In this document: positions 56,201-64,000 of the stretch, piece by piece
Position numbering within the stretch: the stretch's first letter is position 1
Layout: each line of letters starts with the position of its first letter
Assembly: GCA_018296165.2 (NCBI GenBank)
Contig: JACKQL020000029.1
Location: forward strand, 62,001 to 126,000
Direction of reading: 5' to 3'
Length of the DNA stretch: 64,000 nucleotides
Source: Termitomyces sp. T153
Lineage: Eukaryota > Basidiomycota > Agaricomycetes > Agaricales > Lyophyllaceae
Notes under the pieces: generated by a model
The model's database searches: none
Told to the model about the DNA's origin: nothing
The model's input: the letters and a program-made list of their open reading frames with translations, nothing else
Program-made: the position numbers and the translations under genes

Positions 56201-59200
56201 TGCGTGTCCAACTATCTCAGGAACGAGACAATCTTCGCCACCTGACTTTACAGAAGGAGATTGAGCTCAAAGAACTTCAGATGCGCATCGACAAAAATGT
56301 ATGTCTCTTAATATAAGGTTTATCTATGCAACTCTCATCTGATCCTCTCCAGCTGCAAGAACACTCCAAAACTCGAGAGGGTCTTGTCAGTGCCGAGACT
56401 AGCAAAAGACATCTCGAGGAACGTGTGGAAGAACTCACGAGACAACTCCAAGGAAACGAGGAGAAAATTGCTGTTTACGAGCGCCGTTCAAGCGGCGTGA
56501 ACGGAGTCGGTCAATCCTTGAATCCTGACCTTACTCACGAACAACAATTGGAGGCAGAGGTAGCAGAGTTACGGTATGTATTTGTCCGTCAGAGTTTCAG
56601 GCTCCTTTCAATACTGTTTAGGTCATCTCTTCGGGTGACTGAGGTCGATCTCGCGACTGCACGTACCCATGTGCAACAATTCCAAGAGATTAGTCGGGCC
56701 AACGAGGAAGCTCTTGCCAATCTGAACAGTACATATGATGAATATAAGATGACCATGGAACGGCAGATTGCGCGCCATGAGGTTGGCGAACCCTTCGAGT
56801 GCAAGGTCCATTTGCTAATGCTGTTTCCAGTCTGAGTGCCAAGCTCTGAAGGAGAAGTTGGAAACTGCAGAAGGTCAACTAAGAGAGTCGACAGTCAAGT
56901 ACAACGACCTTCATAAGTCTTTCGAGGCTGAACGAGTCGCGTGGGCCAATGATAAGAAGACTCTTGAGGACACCATTGTCGATATGAGTACTTCGGAGAA
57001 GAATTCAGAAAGTGATCGCACCTCGCGTGAGAATGAAGTACGGCAACAAGAAGAACGTGCAAGGGTGCGTTAGGTTACTAGATCCTCTATCTCACATTGC
57101 CTCAACATGAATTTACAGGCTGCTGAAGATCGATACTCCAACGAAGTTATCGCTCATGCCGACTCAATGAAAACTATCGAGGTTTTGAAACGTGACTTGG
57201 TTGCAGCCCAAGCTACAGCTCGAGACAATCTCACGGCCGCAGAAACTGCCAAGGTTAATTTGGCCACCTCTGAAAGTAGCTGGAAACATCAGAAGGAGGC
57301 TCTAGAGAAGGAGATCGCAGATCTTACTGCACGGTATAGTCATTCTCTTGCGTCAATTTTACCCCGAATGAACCATCTCTCTTAGTACTCAAGACCTCAA
57401 CTCTCAGAATGCCCTTCTCCATAATCATCTCGAATCTGTCAGCAATCAAGCTAATAGAATAAAATTGGCAGCCGAATCCTCTTCCTCAAGCAATGGGGAA
57501 TGCGACGGTTCTGGCGATGTAGACACCAAACTCTCCGAGCTTCGCTCTGTCGTTTCGTACTTGCGCAAAGAAAAGGAAATTGTCGACCTCCAATTGGAAC
57601 TCAGCAAGCAAGAAAATTCAAGACTCAAGGCTCAAGTTGATCACTTGTCACAGAGCTTGGAAGAAGTCCGAACGACCCTCTCAGAGGTCAGGATCATGCG
57701 CACTTCCTTTCGAATGTAATTTCACCCCACAGATTGCAGGAACGCGAGAAAACTGTAGCATCCGTTGCATCAGCCGCACAGCACACTGAACTCCTAGAAC
57801 GAATTAACCAACTCAATCTCCTGAGAGAAAGTAATGCGACACTCCGAGCAGATTCTGAACGACATGCTAAACGAGCTCGGGAGCTCGACAACAAGCTTAG
57901 GCAGCTCTCACAGGACCTTGATCCTGCTAAAGAACAGGCCCGTCTTGCTCAGGCAGAGTTGCAAGCTTGTAAGGCTCAGATCGCTCGTCTGGAAGAAGAA
58001 GGCCGGAAATGGCAAGAGCGCAATGCGCAGCTTCTGAGCAAGGTTTGTCGTTGTTTCAGGTTCTCTACAAGGCGCCTGATTGACACGTCAAAGTACGATC
58101 GTATTGATCCCGCTGAAGTTGCTGCGCTTCGTGACGAAATCGAACAACTCAAGTCTCAGAAGGTAGAGCTCGAGAGGCTGAAGATCGAAGCTGATCAAGC
58201 GAGTTCAGGTCACTCAGATTCTCTCAAAGCTGCTGAGGAGCGAGTATGTACCTTATCTCTGTACATCCCGTTTCTTGTTGCTTACGTTCTTGTTGCAGAT
58301 CAAGACACTAGAGGAGAATGTTCGTAGATCGGAGGAGACTGCTCAGAAAGTCAGGGATCATGTTAAGAGGAATCTAACCATCTTCAACAATAAGCTGGCC
58401 AATGCCGATGCCCAGAAGAAGGCACTGGAGGAGGAGAGGAGCAAGCTTCAGGAGAAGGTGAAAGAACTAGAGAAGACTATCTCCGACCATCAACAAGCCT
58501 CAAACGATGTGGTTGCGACTTCAATTGGATCGTCTGAGGGAATCGTATCTCAGGCTGCAACTATCGTACGTATTGCCTTCATCTTCTCGACCTCTTTTGA
58601 CTTATGAATGGACCAGGCGGCTCTGCAAGAGGAGCGGGATAAGCTACTTACGGAGAAGTCAATCTGGGAGAAGCAACCCGCCTCTACGCCTGCCAACTCT
58701 TCAGCGACGGATGAGGCAAAATCTGCCTGGGAGGCTGAAAAAGCTTCTCTTATCCAGGCTCGCGACGAAGCTCTTATAAAATTGAAGGTCTATTGCTTTT
58801 ACTATCCCTGGATCATACACTGATTCTCAATCATAGACCGCAACTGAGGAAGCTGCGAAAGTAGCTGAAGAGGCAAAGAACTTCAAACGTCAAAGTGTAC
58901 GTTGGTGATTTAATTTCTCACGCTTATACTGATTGCTCTGTAGGAGAAGTTCCAGGTTAGAATCAGCGATATGATGAAGGCCAAGGCCGCCGAGGAAGAA
59001 CGGCAAGCTGGTCTGCCTAAAGCTGAGACTTCTGGACCTTTGTCGGAGGAAGCCGTCAAGCGGCATGCGGAGGAGTTACGAGCTCTAGAAATGAAACTTA
59101 GAGCATCCCATCAGAAGGAGCTTGCAGCGGCTCGTGAAGCAGCAGCAACTGAAGCACTCTTGAAGGCCAAATCCTCAGAGGACAACAAAACTGAAATCAC

Positions 59201-59891
59201 TTCCGCAGTGTCAGCAGCGATCGCCGAGCATGAAAAGACTTGGACTGCAAAACAAGCTGGGGAAATTGAAGCCGCTATAGAGAGGGGAAGGATGGAACAA
59301 GTCGCGAAAGGGAAACTGAAAGACGCTCAGCTTGTAAGGGCACAAAAGAAAGTTAAGGATCTCGAAGCGCAGATCCTCGAGTGGAGAACTGCCGGATTAG
59401 TCCCTGAGGCCGTACCAGCGACACCTACAACAACTACCGCGCCTTCGAATTCTGCCCTCGCCGCATCAACATCGACTGTCCCCGCTACTCCCACTATTAT
59501 TGCCCCTACTTCCACAGGCTCGTCCGCTTCTGCTGCTACGGCCGCAAAAACAACCGCTACGCCTCTTCCACGAAAGCCATCGCTAGGACCACCACCTACT
59601 GGACCAGCTGCACGTGGAGGTGCCATGGTTCGAGGAACGAGGGTTCCACCACGAGGTGGAATGGGACGTGGTGCTGCTCAAAGACCAGCAGCACCTGCTG
59701 CAGCGGCTGCTGCCGCTGCCGCTTCTGCTGGGGGTGTGTCCATTATAGGTGCCGCCACCAAGCGTCCACGGGAGCCAGAGACTCCCGCTTCCGATGATTC
59801 TCTCGCAAAACGACTGAAGCCTGCTGAGGGAACGGCTATTTCAAAACCTCCTGTGACCATTCGTCGGCCTGCCCCAGGACCTCCGTCATAA
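53212..59891 (+). CDS. TPR/Mlp1-type nuclear-basket nucleoporin, 1,919 aa
   Basis: Nineteen exons; starts 53212, 53638, 53862, 54017, 54848, 55717, 55976, 56193, 56353, 56622, 56831, 57119, 57386, 57740, 58094, 58299, 58617, 58837, 58944. All introns are GT..AG, mostly 48-55 nt, and phases agree throughout. The first ~1,720 residues are nearly continuous coiled coil. Family hallmarks are the stretch VVSYLRKEKEIVDLQLELSK (near 1240) and KYDRIDPAEVAALRDEIEQL (near 1389), both in the conserved TPR/MLP1/MLP2 region. The C-terminus is Ala/Pro/Thr/Gly-rich and disordered, with basic nuclear-localisation-like KRPREPETP and AKRLKP. Yeast Mlp1 is of similar length. The protein lines the nuclear side of the pore and serves in mRNA quality control and export docking. 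One intron (58043-58093) is 51 nt and open in frame. Confidence 0.93.
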
Positions 59892-60324
59892 ACTCATTGC
59901 TGACTTGTATTCTATAACTTGCACTTTGTATCTTATACCTTACTATTGCCAGGCTAAATTTTGTGAGATTCGGATAAGGACCGTACTATTGTACCAGAAC
60001 TCGTCACAATTATCTCGACTATGGTCAGTTAACCATGCACTGTCATATGGGCAATTCCTACTTTTGGAGTAAAAAGTGACTATGACCGGCACACTGGAAA
60101 AGTTGAACCGCAACTTATGACGCACTGTAGGGACTGAAATATGTATTCATTGCCTAGTCCCTGAAGAAATAGATGGAATACCAAACAAACACTCAAAAGA
60201 AGGAATTTGTGCCACGGTGAATCACTTTCTGGTGATTGATTAGATCAAACGATCAAAATTTCTGCCTTTACCCCTCATCACAGTGCTTCATCGCTCTCCA
60301 TTTTCCTACATCTCAGCGGAAACC
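59892..60324. promoter_or_regulatory. Intergenic between TPR and RanGAP genes
   Basis: 433 bp carrying the TPR 3' end and the RanGAP promoter. It contains a 26-bp segment (60238-60263) nearly identical to one at 20488-20513. A short C/T-rich run precedes the ATG. No gene is seen. Confidence 0.5.
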
Positions 60325-61560
60325 ATGGCCACTTCATCTAGAATCTTGTCAGTCAGCGGAAGGGGTCTTAAGCTCGACACTCGCGCTGATATAGAACCCT
60401 TACTGGCTGCTGTCGATCCTACTGTGGTAGAGGAAATTCACTTTGGTGGCAACACCCTTGGTGTAGAGGCATCCCAAGCTCTTGCAGAGTTCTTGAAGAA
60501 AACCACGGTTCTCAAAGTGAATGTTATAATCTGTTGTGTATACTCTTATTAACCCACTCCTTAGATCGCAGATTTCGCCGACATCTTCACGGGCCGGCTT
60601 ATCACTGAGATTCCCCCAGCACTCTCAGGAATCTGCGATGCGCTGAAAGACAAGACGTCTCTCGTGGAGCTCAATCTTAGCGACAACGCCTTTGGTGGCC
60701 GGTCTGTCGACCCAATCGTACCTTTCCTCACAGAAAACAGAAGCTTCCAAATCCTCAAGCTCAACAACAACGGTCTTGGTCCGGCAGGTGGCGTTGTGAT
60801 CGCGAATGCGCTGCTCAAGTCTGCTGAGCTCAGCAAAGCGGATGGCAAGAGGTCCAATTTACGTACTGTCATTTGCGGACGCAATCGCCTGGAGAACGGC
60901 TCGGCGCCCGTGTGGGCTGAGGCGTTTGCTGCCCATGGCACCCTCGTTGATGTGCGGATGCCTCAGAACGGCATCAGGATGGATGGAGTTGCGGCACTTG
61001 GGCGTGGGCTGGCTAAGTGCCCGGATTTGGAGCACATCGACCTGCAGGATAACGTGTTCATGGATGACGGCGAGATCGCGGGTTTGGAGACATGGACGGA
61101 AGCGATATCGTCGTGGCCCGAACTGCGAATACTCAATCTATCTGATTGTTACCTCTCGACTGATGGAGAAGTCCCGATCCTTCTATCTACCCTTGCCCTC
61201 GGCTCGAACCTGAAATTGCACACGCTGCAGCTTCAGAACAATAACCTCGAGGTAGAGACGTTTAAGCTTTTTGCTGACAATATCTCGACAACACTGCTAA
61301 GCTTGATGAGCTTGGATTTGCAGGATAACGACCTGGAGGAAGATGACGAGCATTTAGAGAAGATTGCCCTCAGCATGAAGCAGAGAGGTGGCAAATTGCT
61401 GGCGTATGAAGAAGATCTTGAGGAGGCGGAGGCACAGGAAGAGGAAGAGGCAGCAGAACCTGTAAAAGAGGAAGCCACGAAAGCCAAAGAACCTACAGAG
61501 GTAGACAAGGCCGCAGATGACCTCGCAGACTTGCTGAGCAAAGTCGAGATAAAAGCGTAG
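60325..61560 (+). CDS. RNA1: Ran GTPase-activating protein (RanGAP/Rna1), 395 aa
   Basis: Two exons, 60325-60516 and 60565-61560, with a 48-nt intron in phase 0. ACCATGG context supports the start. The protein is a leucine-rich-repeat crescent with LNLSDNAFGG, LKLNNNGLGPAGG, ICGRNRLENGSAPVWAE and IDLQDNVFMDD, all hallmark RanGAP segments. DIFTGR at 70-75 places the arginine corresponding to the catalytically important one at 75. The end is an acidic tail (EEAEAQEEEEAAEPVKEE), as in yeast Rna1. It stimulates GTP hydrolysis on Ran in the cytoplasm and thereby sets the direction of nuclear transport. The length matches the fission yeast protein (about 386 aa). Confidence 0.95.
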
Positions 61561-61694
61561 AGTATACCTTTACTACATTGAAGCATTTTTTATGACTAGA
61601 TATCATTATCCATTTTAACGGAGGATACATTTTCGGAGATACATCTTGGTGGATCGCGTAGATTATTGGGCAATATGCCGAGATATTACTATCA
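61561..61694. other. Convergent 3' region
   Basis: 134 bp between the stop codons of two converging genes. It is AT-rich, so the two 3' untranslated regions must nearly touch or overlap. Confidence 0.5.
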
Positions 61695-62951
61695 TCATCT
61701 AACTTTGTATATCAACCATTTACCATGGTCATTGGCTCCCACTTTTTGTCGCGTGTGTCCGAGAGCACTGTGTTGTTCCAACCACTCCTCTGGCGAAATA
61801 TCATAGCAATAGGGAACTAGAGAGTGCAGACACAGTGATCGTCTTAACCATGCCCTCGTATCTTCATTATCACTTGATAGTTCTCGATACGCCGACCGAA
61901 TGATCTCCCAGGATGTATTTTGGACTTTTCTTCGCAGACAATGCGCAAGTGTGAGGAGGGCTTGACGTGACAAGCCCTCCCTGTCTTCACCAGATAATGA
62001 CAGTGAATCTATGGCTCGTGATAGACGATCTGAGTCACCGAATACCTTTGAGATGTTTTCTGAACTGCTCAAGGCCGAAAAACACGCGTAGTCTCGGCTC
62101 CGAAGACTTCTAGCGATGGAGGTAATCCAGATGTGGAAAGCGGAATTTCTGGGGAGGAAGTCGGAGGGTATTGTGTCAAAAAATTGTCTGAAAGTCCCTT
62201 GTGACGGGTATGTGGCGACAAGGTGATGCAGTAGCGAGATTAGCACGGTATCGAGGCGACTGTTGTGCGGCGAAGGCGTCTTGAGATACAAGGCTGGTAC
62301 TAAATGTGGTATGACGGCCGTAGTTTGTTTTGGGGATTCAAAGATTGTAGCAAGATATAACGATGTCTCGTACACTAGCAGAAGAAATTTGAAACGAATA
62401 TGGGTCTGCTTGAGGTGATTGCGTACCTTCCAAAGCGAAGGCGTCAGTACGCCGTGACGAATATATGCCTTCCCTGAGTTTCCCTGTACACGAATCAGTT
62501 ATGTATGGGTGTCACTGTCGTGAATTGATGTCTCACGAAATAAGATAAGAACATTTTCTTGCGCGTTTACACGAGCTGTCGTCTCTTTGTCTGTTTCTGT
62601 AGATCGCTGTGGATACCTTCTCAAGACATTGTCGACCTGGTGCACGATAAACCTGTCAATTCGAGACCCAGCAAATCATCAAGCACGCATCCTACCTTGC
62701 CCCGTAAAAAACCTCTATACTCTTCCTGCACCTTGAAATTTTTCAATCTGGGATCCTATGGTCTACCACAAGGGAGATGCCAGCTGACTAAAGGAAAGAA
62801 CTCACGTATCTCCATCCTTTCCCAAACCACTGCTCCTACTGATAGACGCGATATGCTCCATCTGTCTTCTCGGGACAGAGATTTGAGGACTTTCAGAAAA
62901 TCCCCTACCTCTTGCCTCATACATAGGCTTGGATGCTTGATTTCGTGACAT
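61695..62951 (-). CDS. Conserved helical protein, possibly SAC3/GANP family, 342 aa
   Basis: Five exons on the minus strand: 62951-62806, 62725-62696, 62652-62537, 62483-62427, 62374-61695; introns of 80, 43, 53 and 52 nt, all phases consistent. The ATG has an ACCATG context. After a short basic lead, the protein is helical: IEVFYGARFIVHQVDNVLRR, then VLILFRKLREGIYSSRR, ALEVYETSLYL, and a C-terminal half with RQALLTLAHCLRRKV and TRAWLRRSLCLHSLV. This resembles the SAC3/GANP/THP3 helical domain of mRNA-export and related complexes, but I could not confirm it by any short invariant motif. If right, it would be a small SAC3-like protein rather than full-length Sac3. Otherwise function unknown. 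Confidence 0.75.
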
Positions 62952-63093
62952 GGTGAAACCAAAGTGTGTACGGAAAACCGGCCCGCCTCTTTGTTTAGCA
63001 TTCATCATAACTTTACTCATGTGTATGGTAGCATTGAAAGGATGAAACTGCCATTTCTCCTTGATTGCCTCGGAAAGCTGACACGAACGCAAG
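62952..63093. promoter_or_regulatory. Divergent promoter region
   Basis: 142 bp between two start codons pointing away from each other, so both promoters must lie here or overlap the genes. No clear TATA box is seen. Confidence 0.6.
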
Positions 63094-64000
63094 ATGACCA
63101 TCTCCGAATTCGTTACAGTGGTTGTCCCGAACGACGTTCCACTCCGGGCGGGACCACCGACAAGGGAGGAACTTCTGGTCTATTACCCTGCAAAGTTTAC
63201 TTGGACGCAGCTTAAGAGTTTCGTGAACTCTGGGTACTCATAGTTTGCCTCATAATTGTTTTTTCACTTCTTGACGCTACCTTTTCAGTGACCTTGGGCT
63301 TCTGAAGCGGGACAAGAAGCTTCAGGCAAGGTACGATGAGTGGGCCATAGGTATCAAGGCAGAGTATGGTTCTATCAGTGCGTCTGACGTCTGAAACGTT
63401 CCCAGCATCATGAACTGACTGGACCATCGCGCGCGCTAATACATAGTCAATTATCTTACAAATTATAGACTACAATGGGGAAAACGCGATACTTTGTCAC
63501 TGCTAACTTCAGCCGTCGACGAGCCCGTTCTACCACTTTCGAATGGCAACATCAGGAACGTACTTCCATCACTCTCCGATGATGCGCCCAAGTATTTCAC
63601 TCGCAGTGCTCCCCGTAAATACTTGAGTATCATCCAGAATGATTGGCCCTATTCCGGTGTGCCCCCTCTCCGCTTTCAAGCCGGTTCAGTGATGAGATAG
63701 GAAAGTAGTTCCACCTGAAATAGAACATACCCTAATCTGGACTTGCCTGCCGATCTACCATGAGGATCTTGTGGCGAAAAGTATATCAGCACGTGTAGAG
63801 CAGGATGGACTCTGGGGATTCACGGGTTCTACCTCTCCACCACCCTCTCCATCTACGCTCCCTTCATGCCTGCCTGCCCTTTCTGACTGGGGTATAACAA
63901 TAGACAAACTCATTAGATCGATACCGCCGACTGAAGAAGAAGCAGAATTGCTTCGTCGTGCGGGGGAGGAGATTCAAGAGTTCATTAGAAATCGCTGGGA
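63094..64000 (+). CDS. DUF3605/GIG1-like protein, 5' part (runs off the window)
   Basis: Four exons so far: 63094-63233, 63289-63377, 63513-63656 and 63706 onward; introns of 55, 135 and 49 nt join in phase. The protein begins MTISEFVTVVVPNDVPLRAG and contains YLSIIQNDWPYSVVPPEIEH followed by TLIWTCLPI. The NDWPY...EIEHTLIW signature is typical of DUF3605 proteins, whose named member is the N-acetylglucosamine-induced protein GIG1 of Candida. The biochemical role is not established. The last residues seen (EEIQEFIRNRW) match where the family continues into its C-terminal half. The window cuts the gene at 64000. Confidence 0.8.

Noticed and set aside
59327..59860. Ala/Val/Gly-rich minus-strand frames
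   Set aside because: Antisense of the low-complexity C-terminal tail of the TPR/Mlp1 gene.
62756..63101. Two overlapping minus-strand frames with earlier start codons (63001, 63101) for the SAC3-like gene
   Set aside because: Only the frame starting at 62951 joins in phase to all later exons; the earlier ATG at 63101 is in the same frame but would overlap the divergent gene's start, and the ACCATG context favours 62951.
1..64000. CRISPR arrays, bacterial operons, rRNA or tRNA genes
   Set aside because: No spacer-type arrays or ribosome-binding sites; the repeats have regular unit content without unique spacers. No tRNA cloverleaf could be recognised by eye; a tRNA scan would be decisive.

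Overview
The window looks like a contig from a filamentous basidiomycete, most likely an Agaricomycete (mushroom-forming fungus). The protein-coding genes have many short introns (about 43-55 nt, a few longer) with GT..AG borders. The repeats are fungal LTR/Gypsy elements, including a chromodomain-containing one, Helitrons and pogo-type DNA transposons. No CRISPR array, rRNA or convincing tRNA was seen. The species cannot be named from sequence alone.

Layout. 1-18.3 kb is a graveyard of retroelements in which CG dinucleotides are almost absent: a Helitron junction, a long minus-strand Gypsy relic (integrase back to gag), a Helitron-type replicase fragment, a second gag relic, and a cluster of roughly 1.1 kb solo-LTR-like copies, two of them only 23 bp apart. 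18.6-26.2 kb is a small genic island with a short-chain dehydrogenase/reductase and an F-box protein, both on the minus strand. They are separated almost entirely by one 4.7 kb element with 3-bp TAA duplications and GGGCCTGTTCGG-type inverted ends. 27.8-38.6 kb is a head-to-tail Helitron array: minisatellites, one gene-bearing but decayed Rep-helicase copy, then a non-autonomous copy. 38.7-42.9 kb is a pogo/Tigger-like transposon with TA duplication and matching inverted ends, carrying a nested 1.05 kb LTR. 43.06-52.21 kb is a complete, young Gypsy/chromovirus element on the minus strand, with two 225-bp LTRs and GCTTA target duplications.

53-64 kb is ordinary host sequence: a 19-exon TPR/Mlp1 nuclear-basket nucleoporin (1,919 aa), a RanGAP/Rna1 GTPase activator, a divergent 342-aa protein weakly resembling the SAC3/GANP family, and the 5' part of a DUF3605/GIG1-like gene cut by the window edge. 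The first two act in transport through the nuclear pore. If the third is a SAC3-type protein, three adjacent genes share that theme.

The broadest signal is mutational. Nonsense codons in the mobile elements are repeatedly explained by CGA to TGA or other C-to-T/G-to-A changes. All four differences I found between the young element's LTRs are CpG transitions. Two copies of one LTR family differ mainly at CG sites. This points to CpG methylation followed by deamination as the silencing and decay process in this genome. I found no clearly new multi-gene system; the Helitron array and the element-by-element record of CpG decay are the most unusual things here.
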